Shown one piece after another: positions 8,835 to 18,512 of a stretch of 34,286 bases of DNA. Location of the stretch: assembly GCA_002699025.1 (NCBI GenBank), contig PABA01000073.1, positions 1 to 34,286 of the forward strand. The letters run 5' to 3'. Both the position numbers and the translations under genes were made by a program. Numbering within the stretch: position 1 is the stretch's first letter; the number at the start of each line of letters is the position of its first letter. The DNA is from Sandaracinus sp. GTDB taxonomy: Bacteria; Myxococcota_A; Polyangia; Polyangiales; Houyiibacteriaceae. Under the pieces are notes generated by a model. The model was not told the DNA's origin. It saw only the letters and a list, made by a program, of their open reading frames with translations, and did not search any database.

Positions 8835-11353
8835 GGCTGCAGCGGGATGCGAAGCGGGTCGTCCAGCGACATCGGGCCGCGGGGCGCCCGGGGCCAGCGC
8901 AGATGACCCGCCGCGTCGGTATGGGCCGGGAGCGCCGTGCCGTCCGCGAAGCGGAGCGCGACCAGGTGGCCGCGCAGGAGCGACTCGCCGTCGCCCGCGT
9001 AGGCGTAGACGTCGGCCGCTTCACCCCGGGGCGGGAGCGTGGGCCGGGCGCAGGCCCGGGCGACCTCGGGGGCGAGCTCCTCGACGGCGCAGCGCGCGAG
9101 CCGCGCCTCGGCGTCCCGCCCGCCGAGGCGGCCGAGCCAGCGGGCGGCGGCGGCGCGCACGGGCGGGGCGTGGGCGGCGCCGAGGTAGGTCTCCGGGCCC
9201 CGGTCCGCGCAGCGGGCCCCGAGGGCCGCGAGGCCGACGAGCGCGTTGGCGCGGGTGTGGGCGTCCCGGCGGGAGAGCACGGCGCAGAGCCCCTCGGCGA
9301 GCCCCTCCGGGCGCACCTCGCGGCGGGCGAGGCGGGCGAGGGCGAAGGCCGCGCCGGCCGAGGCCGGCCAGGCGCCTTCGCGGGCGAGGTCGATCAGCGC
9401 GGGCACGTCCGTCTCGCGCCCCACCTCGCCGAGCGCCGTCGCCGCTGCCAGGCGCACTTCGGTGCGCTCGTCCCCGAGGGCCTCGCGCAGCCGGGCGCGG
9501 GCGTCGTCGTCGTCGAAGGCAGCCAGCGCGCGAAGCGCCGGGAGCCGCCGGTGGGCCGGCCCGGGCCCGGCGAGCGCGAGCACGACCGGCCGGGCGTGCT
9601 CACCGCCCGCACCTCCCCAGCGCGCGAGCGCGTCGATGGCGCGGGCCGCGAGCGGGCGGTCCGGGCCCCGCGCGGCGCGCTCGAGGCGGGCCGCCAGGGT
9701 CGCCGGATCGCCGGGCTCGATGCCGCGCGCGAGGGCCCCGCCCAGGGCCTCGAGGACCGCGGCGCGGTCGACGGGCTCGCGGGCCTCGAGCCGCTCGCCG
9801 AGGGCCTCGACCATGGCCGGCGAGGCCGCCTCCCCGAGCGCCCGGGCCGCCTCGAAGCGGAGCCGCGGCTCCTCGGCGTCCAGCAGCTCGATCAGCGCCG
9901 TGGCGCCCTCCGGGTCGCCGATGGCGCCGATGGCCTCCACGGCGGCGAGGCGGAGCGCGTCGTCGTCGGCGCTGGCGAGCGGCCGGAGCGCGGGGAGGGC
10001 GCGCCGCGCGCCGATGTGTCCGAGGAGGCGCACGACGCGGCGGCGCTGGGCGTCGTCGACCTCGCCGAGGGCGGCGAGGAGGGGGTCGGCCGCCCGTCCG
10101 TCGCCCGGATGCAACTCGAAGTAGCGCTCGAGGGCCACCAGCCCGGGCTCGGGGGCGCCGGGATCGAAGCGCTCGAGGAGCGGGACGAGGACCTCCGGCT
10201 CCCCGGAGGCGGCGAGCGCGCGCATCAGCACGGCCTCGTCGCCCCGTCGCGCCTCGAAGGTCTCGAGGAGCGGGCCCGCCGTCGCCGGCGTGGGCTGCGC
10301 CTCGAGGCGCCGGGCCAGCACGGCGGCGAGCGCCGTGACGTGGTCGGGATCGCGGAGCGTGGCGAGCTCACGGCCGAGCTCCTCCGTGCGCTCCGCTCCG
10401 GCGAGACCCACGAGCACCTCCGCGGCCGTCTCGCGCAGCTCCGAGATGCCGAGCGCCTGGACCACCGCCGCCCGGGCCGCGGCACCGCCGATCGCGCCGA
10501 GGGCCACGACCGCCGCCCGGGCCGCGCGCGCGTCCCGGTCGCGGAGGAGATCGACGAGGGGCTCCACGGCGCGGGGGGCGCCGAGCCGGCCGAGGGCCGC
10601 GATGGCGGCGAGGCGCGCGCTCTGGTTCTCGTCGCGGAGCGCCTGGACCAGCGCGGCGCTCGCCCGCGGATCGCCGAGGGCGCCGAGGGCGCCGTAGACC
10701 GCCTGGCGGACGTCCGGGGACTCGTCCCGGGCGCGCCCCACGAGCGGCACGACGGCCCGGGGATCGCCGAGGGCGCCGAGCGCGTGCGCCGCCTCGACGC
10801 GCACCTCCGGATCGTCGTCGTCGAGGCGCCCGAGGAGCGGCACGACCACCTCGACGCCCTCCTCGTCGCCCATGGCCGCCAGGGCCACCACGGCGGCGCG
10901 ACGGACGGCTGCGCTGGCGTCGCCGAGGGCGCGCACCAGGGAGGGGACGGGGCGCGGATCGCCGATGCGCCCCAGGGCGCGGGCGGCACCGGCGCGGACA
11001 TCCGGATCGGGATCCTCGAGCCACTCGGCGAGGAGCGGGCCGGCGGCGCGGAGGCGGACGGCACCGGCAGCGTCGGCGGCCTCGCGGCGCACGGCCGGAT
11101 CGGGGTCGCGGAGCGCGCGGAGCAGTGGCTCGCGGACCTCCTCGGCGGGGTAGTGGGTGAGGAGCCGGACGACCTCGCGGCGCTGGCGCACGTCCCCGGT
11201 CTCGAGCTGGCGCTCGAGGCGTCCGAGCCGGCCCTCCCACTCGAAGCCCATGCTCAGCGCCAGGGCCCCGACGAGGAGCAGGCGCGCCCCGCCCCGGGCC
11301 GCCCTCCACCGGCGGCGCCTCGCCCTCTCCCGCGCTCTGTCTCGCCGCCGCAT
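8831..11353 (-). CDS. Membrane-anchored HEAT-repeat protein
   Basis: 840 residues. A very basic N-terminus (about 1-20, mostly Arg) precedes one hydrophobic segment (about 24-36), giving a predicted inside-positive anchor with the rest outside the cytoplasm. From about residue 50 to 750 it is a continuous array of PBS-lyase-type HEAT repeats with a period of about 31 residues. Typical units are DPDPDVRAGAARALGRIGD and DPRAVVPLV. The last about 90 residues are non-repetitive. HEAT arrays are protein-binding scaffolds; no catalytic motif is visible. The ATG at 11353 was chosen because it places the basic segment directly before the hydrophobic one; an upstream GTG at 11494 would add 47 unconvincing residues. 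Its stop overlaps the tamA start (GTGA), so it is the first gene of a coupled tam operon. A role as a periplasmic TAM accessory is inference. Confidence 0.85.
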   Translation of the reverse strand: MRRRDRARERARRRRWRAARGGARLLLVGALALSMGFEWEGRLGRLERQLETGDVRQRREVVRLLTHYPAEEVREPLLRALRDPDPAVRREAADAAGAVRLRAAGPLLAEWLEDPDPDVRAGAARALGRIGDPRPVPSLVRALGDASAAVRRAAVVALAAMGDEEGVEVVVPLLGRLDDDDPEVRVEAAHALGALGDPRAVVPLVGRARDESPDVRQAVYGALGALGDPRASAALVQALRDENQSARLAAIAALGRLGAPRAVEPLVDLLRDRDARAARAAVVALGAIGGAAARAAVVQALGISELRETAAEVLVGLAGAERTEELGRELATLRDPDHVTALAAVLARRLEAQPTPATAGPLLETFEARRGDEAVLMRALAASGEPEVLVPLLERFDPGAPEPGLVALERYFELHPGDGRAADPLLAALGEVDDAQRRRVVRLLGHIGARRALPALRPLASADDDALRLAAVEAIGAIGDPEGATALIELLDAEEPRLRFEAARALGEAASPAMVEALGERLEAREPVDRAAVLEALGGALARGIEPGDPATLAARLERAARGPDRPLAARAIDALARWGGAGGEHARPVVLALAGPGPAHRRLPALRALAAFDDDDARARLREALGDERTEVRLAAATALGEVGRETDVPALIDLAREGAWPASAGAAFALARLARREVRPEGLAEGLCAVLSRRDAHTRANALVGLAALGARCADRGPETYLGAAHAPPVRAAAARWLGRLGGRDAEARLARCAVEELAPEVARACARPTLPPRGEAADVYAYAGDGESLLRGHLVALRFADGTALPAHTDAAGHLRWPRAPRGPMSLDDPLRIPLQP

Positions 11354-11466
11354 GGTCTTCGGGTTCGGGAGCGCGTCTCGGAGGCCGGGCCCGGCTTCGG
11401 GCAACGGGGTGGGTGTCCGGGCCCCGACCGGCGCGAGCGCGCCCCGCGGTCCGCCCCGGCAGGCGC

Positions 11467-11472
11467 ACGGTA
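11467..11472 (-). promoter_or_regulatory. Candidate -10 element for the HEAT-tamA-tamB operon
   Basis: On the minus strand the sequence reads GCTACCGTGC, containing TACCGT (TANNNT form). It lies in the 226-base divergent gap shared with miaB and would give a leader of about 105 bases before the ATG at 11353. No convincing -35 box is seen. Confidence 0.35.
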
Positions 11473-11579
11473 GCACGGCGCCGCTCCGAGCCAACGCCCC
11501 GCCGCGAGGGCCGATTCCCGGCCGAATCCAGGCCGCCGTCGAGGTGTTCCGCCGCCGATCCGGTGCTAAGGCTGCACCC

Positions 11580-13007
11580 GTGGCCCGTCGTTACATCGTC
11601 CAGACCTTCGGCTGCCAGATGAACGTGCACGACTCCCGTCGCATCGAGGAGGTGCTGCACGGCGAGGGCTACGCGCCGACCGAGGACGCCGCGCTCGCGG
11701 ACCTGATCGTCGTCAACACGTGCAGCGTCCGCGAGAAGGCCGAGCACAAGCTGATGAGCCTCCTGGGCACGCTCCGCCCCTACAAGGAGACGGAGCGCGA
11801 GGTGCGCATCGCCGTCGCCGGCTGCGTGGCCCAGCAGGAGGGCGAGCGGCTCCTGAAGAAGGCGCCGCTCATCGACCTGGTCCTCGGGCCGGACAACATC
11901 CCCGAGCTGCCGCGCCTGCTCCGGGAGCTCGACGGCGGCGCCCCCCCGGCCGTGCGCACCGAGTTCGATCTCGCCGATCCGCAATTCCTGGTGGCGCGCC
12001 CGCGCGGCGGCGGCGAAGTCACGAGCTTCGTGACCGTCATGAAGGGCTGCGACGAGCGCTGCACCTTCTGCATCGTCCCGACGACCCGCGGCTCCGAGCG
12101 CTACCGGCCCGCGGACGCGATCGTGGGCGAGGTCGCCGAGATGGCCGCGGGCGGCGTGCGCGAGGTGACGCTCCTCGGCCAGACCGTGAACAGCTGGTTC
12201 GACCCGAGCGAGCTCGAGGCCAAGCCGCGCTCGAAGGCGGCCCCGAGCGGCTCGCAGTTCGCCGACCTCCTCCGGCGCATCGCCCGCGAGGTCCCCGAGC
12301 TCGCTCGGCTCCGCTACACCTCCCCGCACCCGCGCCACCTCACGGACGCGCTCATCGCGGCCCATGCGGAGCTGCCTCTGCTCCCCCGGCACGTGCACCT
12401 GCCCGTCCAGTCGGGCTCGGATCGGGTCCTCAAGCGCATGTCCCGGCGCTACACGCGGCGCCTCTACGCGGAGCGCACGGCGAAGCTGAAGGAGGCCGCG
12501 CCGGGGCTGACCCTCTCGACGGACATCATCGTCGGCTTCCCCGGCGAGACCGAGGAGGACTTCGAGGAGACGCTCTCGCTCGTCCGCGAGGTCGGCTTCG
12601 TCTCCGCGTTCTGCTTCAAGTACTCGCCGCGCCCCTCGACGCCGGCGCTGAAGCTCGGGGACGACGTGCCGGAGGCGGTGAAGGACGAGCGGCTCCAGCG
12701 CCTCTTCGAGGTGGTCGAGGGGCAGCAGCGCGTGCACCTGAAGAGCCTCGTCGGGACGCGCCAGGAGGTCCTCGTGGAGGGGCCGAACGACGCGAGCGTG
12801 AACCGCTACAGCGGGCGGAGCGGGCGGCACGAGATCGTGCACCTCGAGGCGCCGGAGGGCATCGATCCGACGGGGCAGCTCGTCGAGGTGACGATCGAGA
12901 AGGCGTTCCGGCACAGCCTCCTCGGGCGCATGGACGGGGCGACCTTGCCCGAGCGGCCCGTGCGCCGGCCGCGAAAGAAGCTGCCGCTGCTCGGAGCCGA
13001 CGCGTGA
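11580..13007 (+). CDS. miaB: tRNA-2-methylthio-N6-dimethylallyladenosine synthase MiaB
   Basis: Radical-SAM methylthiotransferase that adds the 2-methylthio group at A37 of tRNAs reading UNN codons. Residues follow the family closely. The N-terminal UPF0004 domain has the auxiliary-cluster cysteines Cys12 (TFGCQMN), Cys48 (NTCSVRE) and Cys82 (AGCVAQQEG). The radical-SAM triad is Cys157, Cys161 and Cys164 (GCDERCTFCIVPTTRG). HVHLPVQSGSDRVLKRMSR and DIIVGFPGETEEDF follow, and a C-terminal TRAM domain spans about 390-460. The length (475) is normal. The GTG at 11580 gives MARRYIVQTFGC, the expected start; frames opening earlier add unrelated residues. It is first in a chain with the VanZ-like gene and the carbonic anhydrase, coupled by 4-base overlaps. 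Confidence 0.97.
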   Translation: MARRYIVQTFGCQMNVHDSRRIEEVLHGEGYAPTEDAALADLIVVNTCSVREKAEHKLMSLLGTLRPYKETEREVRIAVAGCVAQQEGERLLKKAPLIDLVLGPDNIPELPRLLRELDGGAPPAVRTEFDLADPQFLVARPRGGGEVTSFVTVMKGCDERCTFCIVPTTRGSERYRPADAIVGEVAEMAAGGVREVTLLGQTVNSWFDPSELEAKPRSKAAPSGSQFADLLRRIAREVPELARLRYTSPHPRHLTDALIAAHAELPLLPRHVHLPVQSGSDRVLKRMSRRYTRRLYAERTAKLKEAAPGLTLSTDIIVGFPGETEEDFEETLSLVREVGFVSAFCFKYSPRPSTPALKLGDDVPEAVKDERLQRLFEVVEGQQRVHLKSLVGTRQEVLVEGPNDASVNRYSGRSGRHEIVHLEAPEGIDPTGQLVEVTIEKAFRHSLLGRMDGATLPERPVRRPRKKLPLLGADA

Positions 13008-13546
13008 GCGAGCGGGGGCGAGCCTCGCGTCCGTCGCAGTCGTCGCAGCCACCGCAGCCGCCGCGCGACTCGCGTCCGTCGCGACCGTCGCGTCCGTCGC
13101 ACCCGAGGCGCGCCTCGCGGCCTTCGCAGCCGCCGCGGGTCGCGGGCGTGTGGGTCCACTGGCTCCCCGCCTTCGCCTACATGGCGCTGATCTTCGCCGT
13201 GAGCTCCATCGCCGTCGTCGCGCCGATGATCGACTCCTTCCCCTTGAAGGACAAAGGCGTGCACTTCCTCGAGTACGCCGTGCTCGGCTTCCTCTGCGCG
13301 CATGCCGCGCTCCGCACCTGGCCCGACCGCGCGCCGCTCCGCACGCTCGCCCTCGGCGCCTTCCTCGCCACCGCCTGGGGCCTCTCCGACGAGCTGCACC
13401 AGGCCTTCGTGCCCGGCCGCTCCGCCGAGGTCGCCGACCTCGTCGCCGACGCCATCGGCGCGCTGGCGGGCGCGGGGCTCCGCGGCGTCGTCCGCCAATT
13501 CGCCACCCGCCGGGCTCCCCGCCCGCAGCAGGAGACCTCCTCGTGA
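13004..13546 (+). CDS. VanZ-like family membrane protein
   Basis: 180 residues. The first about 45 are a low-complexity Ser/Arg/Pro tail made of SRPSQ/SRPSRPS repeats. Four membrane segments follow (about 48-66, 87-102, 108-125 and 145-160). The VanZ fold signature is present: HFLEYAVLGFL in the second helix and LSDELHQAFVPGRSAEVADLVAD near the end. VanZ-like proteins are widespread; the namesake contributes to teicoplanin resistance, but the role of chromosomal members is unknown, so resistance should not be inferred. The GTG at 13004 overlaps the miaB stop (GTGA), and the stop overlaps the next start the same way. The tail may be partly an expanded repeat, or translation may start later, but no ATG lies before the first helix. 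Confidence 0.85.
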   Translation: MSERGRASRPSQSSQPPQPPRDSRPSRPSRPSHPRRASRPSQPPRVAGVWVHWLPAFAYMALIFAVSSIAVVAPMIDSFPLKDKGVHFLEYAVLGFLCAHAALRTWPDRAPLRTLALGAFLATAWGLSDELHQAFVPGRSAEVADLVADAIGALAGAGLRGVVRQFATRRAPRPQQETSS

Positions 13547-14070
13547 AGCCCGTCATCCTCCCCTACGGCGAGCACGTCCCGCGCGTCGCCGAGGACGCCT
13601 TCGTCGCTCCGAACACCAGCCTCATCGGTGACGTGGAGGTCGGCGCGGAGGCGTCGATCTGGTTCGGCAGCACGCTCCGCGGCGACGTGATGCCCATCCG
13701 CATCGGCGCGCGCACGTCCATCCAGGACAACTCCGTCGTCCACGCCACGGACGGCTGGGCGCCGACGATCGTCGGCGAGGACTGCGTCGTGGGCCACGGC
13801 GTCATCCTTCACGGCTGCACGCTCGGCGACCGGGTGCTGGTCGGCATGGGGACGGTCATCCTCGACGCCGCGAAGATCGGCGACGACTGCCTCATCGGCG
13901 CGGGCTCGCTCGTCACGGCGCGCACGGAGATCCCGCCCGGCAGCCTCGTGCTCGGGCGCCCGGCGAAGGTGAGGCGCCCGCTCACGGAGCTGGAGCGCGC
14001 GTCGATCGTCGAGGGCGCCGCGCACTACGTGAAGAAGACGCGCGACTACCGCGCCATCGTCGGCGGGTAG
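13543..14070 (+). CDS. Gamma-class carbonic anhydrase-like hexapeptide-repeat protein (YrdA/PaaY family)
   Basis: 175-residue left-handed beta-helix protein. Hexapeptide repeats run from about residue 26 to 150 (for example IGDVEVGAEA and IGDDCLIGAGSLV). The three metal-binding histidines of gamma-carbonic anhydrases are in place: His67 (NSVVHATDG), His85 and His90 (VGHGVILHGC). A C-terminal helix (ASIVEGAAHYVKKTRDYRAI) packs the trimer in this family. Predicted to hydrate CO2 or to act as a metal-binding acyltransferase-like protein; many YrdA-type members have weak or no measured activity. The GTG at 13543 overlaps the VanZ-like stop, and an AGGAG at 13530-13534 sits 8 bases upstream, which supports this start. 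Confidence 0.93.
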   Translation: MKPVILPYGEHVPRVAEDAFVAPNTSLIGDVEVGAEASIWFGSTLRGDVMPIRIGARTSIQDNSVVHATDGWAPTIVGEDCVVGHGVILHGCTLGDRVLVGMGTVILDAAKIGDDCLIGAGSLVTARTEIPPGSLVLGRPAKVRRPLTELERASIVEGAAHYVKKTRDYRAIVGG

Positions 14071-14186
14071 GGCAGGGGCGCAGGGCGCGTCGGCGCCGGC
14101 GACCGCGAGTCGGCGCCCTCGATCGGGGGAGGGTGTGATCCGATGAGATCATTGCGTGTCGCGCGGGGCCGTGCTCGGATTCCCCC

Positions 14187-15242
14187 ATGCGACGACGGGG
14201 GAGGGCGCCAGCCCGAGCGGTGGAGCGGCGGTCCGGGCGGGCCGGGGGGCGACGGGCGAGCCGGTGGGCGCGCGAGGGGGCCGCGTCGGGCGTCTCCGGC
14301 GCTCGCAGCGCGCTCCTCCTCGGTGCGCTCCTGCTCGGCGCGCTCGCGGGCTGCGGCTCCGAGCCCGCGCCCTACTACGTGCCCTCGGGAGACGCGGACG
14401 TTCGGGGGAGGGACGGTGGCCTCCCGGGACCGGGGCCGATGCCCGGGCCCGCGCCGACCCCGGAGCCGACGCCGCCGGTCCTGGACCCGAGCCGCGTCTA
14501 CGTGCTGGGCACCCTGGACGAGGAGCGCTGCGATCGGGACGTCATCGTCGACGTCGAGCGGCCCGACGCCCCGTGGTTCGGCCTCCCCTGCGGCCACCGC
14601 CTCCCCACGCTGCGCCAGGACGGGCAGCTCGTCTATCTGCACGAGGGCGCCCTCCGGCTCTTCGTCGCGGACGGCTCCGGCTTCGAGGGCTACCCCGCGG
14701 AGCCCATGGCGAACGATCTCGCGCTGCGCAGCGCCCCGTGCGATCGGGTGCTCACCTTCGCCCTCGAGCCGGACACGGGCGCCCACGTCTACGCCTGCGG
14801 TGGCTGGTTCCGTGCGGGGGCGTCCTACCTCACCCCCTCGACGGCCCAGTTCCTCCCCGGCGCCGCGGACCACGCGCTGACGCTCGACGGCGCCTCCTTC
14901 GGCGTGGCCCGGCGGGGCGCCCCCGTCGGCGCGGCCAGCGTCGTGCCCGGGATCCCCTTCCACGTGCGGCCCCACGCGGATGGCTTCCGGCTCTTGATGC
15001 GCGCCGGGACGCTCGTCCGGCTCTACGACATGAGCCTCGAGGGAACGCTGAGCGAGCTGGGCGACTACGCGGGGGCGTCCGGCTACGCGGTGCGCGGCTG
15101 CCGCGTGGACGGGGAGGACGTCGCCTTCTGCGTCGCCGACCACGAAGGGCGCGAGGTCGTGCTCCGGCTCACGCTGGCGGGCGCGCATCGGGTGGTCTTC
15201 GAGGCCGGGCGCGTTCGGAGCCTCGGTCTGCTCGCGATGTGA
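14187..15242 (+). CDS. Hypothetical lipoprotein
   Basis: 351 residues, function not recognised. An Arg-rich N-region (about 40 residues, longer than usual) leads to the hydrophobic stretch SALLLGALLLGALAGC, a clear lipobox with the lipidated Cys at about 56. A Gly/Pro-rich linker (PGPGPMPGPAPTPEPTPP) follows, then a beta-rich body with six or so cysteines that could form disulphides (for example EERCDRDV, LPCGHR, SAPCDRV, YACGG, RGCRVDG and AFCVADHEG). Short repeated strands such as LVYLHEGALRLFVADG resemble a propeller-like fold, but I cannot assign a family. It stands alone: a 116-base gap separates it from the carbonic anhydrase gene, and it converges with the kinase gene after lepA. Confidence 0.8.
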   Translation: MRRRGRAPARAVERRSGRAGGRRASRWAREGAASGVSGARSALLLGALLLGALAGCGSEPAPYYVPSGDADVRGRDGGLPGPGPMPGPAPTPEPTPPVLDPSRVYVLGTLDEERCDRDVIVDVERPDAPWFGLPCGHRLPTLRQDGQLVYLHEGALRLFVADGSGFEGYPAEPMANDLALRSAPCDRVLTFALEPDTGAHVYACGGWFRAGASYLTPSTAQFLPGAADHALTLDGASFGVARRGAPVGAASVVPGIPFHVRPHADGFRLLMRAGTLVRLYDMSLEGTLSELGDYAGASGYAVRGCRVDGEDVAFCVADHEGREVVLRLTLAGAHRVVFEAGRVRSLGLLAM

Positions 15243-15275
15243 GCGCGTGCCAGCGCCATGAGCGCGGGGAGCGGG

Positions 15276-15850
15276 TCAGGCTCGCGCGAGCCGAGTGGGC
15301 CAGTCGCCGTCCGCGTCGCGCGGGTGGCGGAGGTGCACCAGGCGGAGGTGCGGGTGGCGGGCGAGGAGGGCGGCGGTCTGAACGCGGCGCTCGGGGTGCC
15401 GGAGCCAGGCGTTAAGGATCGGGTTGGCGTCCGGGTCCGGGGAGAGCAGCTGCCCGAGCCGCTCGCGGTTCCCCGCCCAGAGGCGCTCGCCCCGGAGCAT
15501 GCGGCGGAGGCTCCGCGGCACGATGCGCCGCATGATCAGGCTGCGCGGGTAGTCGAGCCAGACGAGGTGCGTCGCCCGCCCCCAGACCGTCCCGGCGACC
15601 GTGAAGTAGTTCCCGTCGACGACCCAGCGCGGCGCGGCCGTCGCCTCCTCCACGCGGGCCTCGAAGTCCGGCCGCCGGGTCCAGCCCGGGCCGTGATGCA
15701 GCGCGTCGAGCTCCACGTGGGGCGCGCCGAGCACCCGGGCGATGTGGGCGGCGAGCGTGGACTTCCCGGCGCCGGAGCTGCCGACGACGGCGACGCGGGG
15801 GCCGTCCGTCGCGTCAGCCGACGCTCGGTCCGTCCCGCCCGTCGCCGAGC

Positions 15851-15854
<4 letters not shown>
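15276..15854 (-). CDS. Small P-loop kinase (topology modulation/adenylate-kinase-like)
   Basis: 192 residues from the proposed start. It carries a Walker A motif GSSGAGKST (25-33), DALHHGPGW after the second strand and VVDGNYFTV, then [27 protein letters not shown], which holds the Arg-rich lid. This layout matches topology-modulation (FlaR-type) proteins, nucleotide kinase relatives of about 170-190 residues with unclear substrates. There is no ATG, GTG or TTG between the lepA stop and the P-loop. The only conventional in-frame start is a GTG at 15986 deep inside lepA. I prefer the CTG at 15854, which overlaps the lepA stop as CTGA, with AAGGT about 6 bases upstream. Confidence 0.78.
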
Positions 15855-17659
<1,805 letters not shown>

Positions 17660-18080
17660 GGTGGGCTCGGGCCTCGGCGCGGCGGGGGCGCGGGCGGGCA
17701 GGTAGCAGGAGCCGGGGAGCGGGGCCACGCGAGGCGGCGCGCCCGGCGCGCGTCTCCCGTTGTACGATGGGTGGAGGCGGACGGCACGCCGGAGCGGTCT
17801 GGAGGGCCTGGTGTTGCTCGCGGCGCGGGGCCAGCAGGCGCCCATTCGGCGCAGCCGATCCGCTCCGGACCCGAAGGATGCTGCGGCCCCGGAGGATCGG
17901 GCGAGGGCGCGTCGACGGGTGTCGAACCCGGGCGGGGGCCTCGGGCCTGCGACCGGGGTCCGACCGGAGCGGGTGGGATCGGGTGGGATCCGCTCGTGGG
18001 CCCGATCCGCTCGCGGGCCGTATCCGACGACCCGGCGTCGTCCGCGACGAGCGAGAACGCCGGAACGAAGGAGCCCCCGG
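17660..18080. other. 421-base intergenic region upstream of lepA with short direct repeats
   Basis: No gene is supported here. It must hold the lepA promoter; a GCTACC stretch near 17701-17706 (minus strand) is the only vague -10-like candidate. It also lies just after the stop of the CopG-like gene, so read-through from that gene into lepA is possible. Direct repeats are GGGTGGGATC twice at 17971-17990, and a GATCCGCTCGNGGGCC unit at 17987-18003 and 18004-18020, with a shorter GATCCGCTC copy at 17857-17865. Confidence 0.6.
17971..18020. repeat. Short direct repeats upstream of lepA
   Basis: GGGTGGGATC is repeated back to back (17971-17980 and 17981-17990). It is followed by two nearly identical 16-17-base units starting GATCCGCTCG (17987 and 18004), each ending in GGGCC. 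The paired units could bind a repeated factor or simply be slippage products. Confidence 0.6.
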
Positions 18081-18266
18081 TCAGTCGCCGCTCGTATCGA
18101 GCGTGAGCTGCCCTGGGAGCTCGTCCCGGTGCTTGGCGAGCACGAGGTCGATCCCCTCCCGGATGTAGACCGCGACGGGAACCTTGGTCCGCTCGTGCAG
18201 CAGCTTGAGCTGCTCGTTCTGCTCGGGCGTGATGTAGACGGTGGTCGAAATCTTCTTGCGCGCCAT
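18081..18266 (-). CDS. Ribbon-helix-helix (CopG-like) DNA-binding protein
   Basis: 61 residues. The N-terminal [13 protein letters not shown] is the DNA-contacting beta-strand plus turn. It is followed by two helices (about 15-26 and 31-46: [12 protein letters not shown] then [17 protein letters not shown]), the standard RHH fold that dimerises to insert a two-stranded ribbon into the major groove. Small proteins of this exact type are common in deltaproteobacterial genomes and mostly uncharacterised. No toxin gene is adjacent, so this is not an obvious antitoxin. The ATG at 18266 is the only sensible start. A sigma-70-like promoter with an embedded palindrome lies 45-75 bases upstream, pointing to autoregulation. 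Confidence 0.9.
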   Translation of the reverse strand: MARKKISTTVYITPEQNEQLKLLHERTKVPVAVYIREGIDLVLAKHRDELPGQLTLDTSGD

Positions 18267-18310
18267 CTCTCGCTCGCCTCGCGCGCCGGGGGAGCCGCCG
18301 CGTTCGAGTG

Positions 18311-18339
18311 AACCTACATGGCACCATGTATACGGTCAA
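18311..18339 (-). promoter_or_regulatory. Sigma-70-type promoter of the CopG-like gene
   Basis: Read on the minus strand: TTGACC (18339-18334), exactly 17 bases, then TAGGTT (18316-18311). The -35 matches TTGACA at five of six bases; the -10 keeps the T, A and final T. This is an AT-rich island in very GC-rich DNA. The start site would lie near 18304, leaving a leader of about 38 bases. Confidence 0.6.
18315..18330. promoter_or_regulatory. Palindromic operator candidate inside the promoter
   Basis: TACATGG (18315-18321) and CCATGTA (18324-18330) are perfect inverted arms around a 2-base centre. The palindrome fills the spacer and touches the -10 box of the CopG-like gene's promoter, so a bound dimer would block polymerase. 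RHH repressors commonly bind such short palindromes in their own promoters; that this one does is inference. Confidence 0.5.
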
Positions 18340-18369
18340 TCTCCCGGCGCACCTCCGCGGGGCGCCGCC

Positions 18370-18399
18370 TTGCCGCGCTGCGGGCCGCGGCAGTAAGCT
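18370..18399 (+). promoter_or_regulatory. Candidate promoter for the tandem lipoprotein genes
   Basis: TTGCCG (18370-18375), 18 bases, TAAGCT (18394-18399). The start site would be near 18406, with a leader of about 107 bases to the ATG at 18513. It is divergent from the CopG-like promoter; the palindrome lies about 40 bases upstream of the -35, close enough for shared control. Confidence 0.4.
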
Positions 18400-18512
18400 G
18401 CGCTCGCTGAGGGAGGGGCGTGTCCGGGTGCCGGGCGCGCGCGCCGCCCCGTTTCGTGAGCCGCCGCGAGCGCGCCGAGACACGCCAAGTGAGACCGGAG
18501 CTGGATTCGACC

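Noticed and set aside
6573-8906. A 777-codon plus-strand frame opposite tamA
   Set aside because: Shadow of the Omp85 gene for the same reason; no recognisable domain and no separate promoter or ribosome site.
11157-11579. Upstream extension of miaB and of the HEAT gene in the divergent gap
   Set aside because: The extra residues match no family and the MiaB and HEAT starts at 11580 and 11353 fit their conserved or topological features.
13004-13546. Teicoplanin resistance gene
   Set aside because: Only the VanZ-like fold is present; no other van genes are nearby and chromosomal VanZ-like proteins are widespread.
18081-18266. Antitoxin of a toxin-antitoxin pair
   Set aside because: The RHH protein fits the fold, but no small toxin gene adjoins it on either side.
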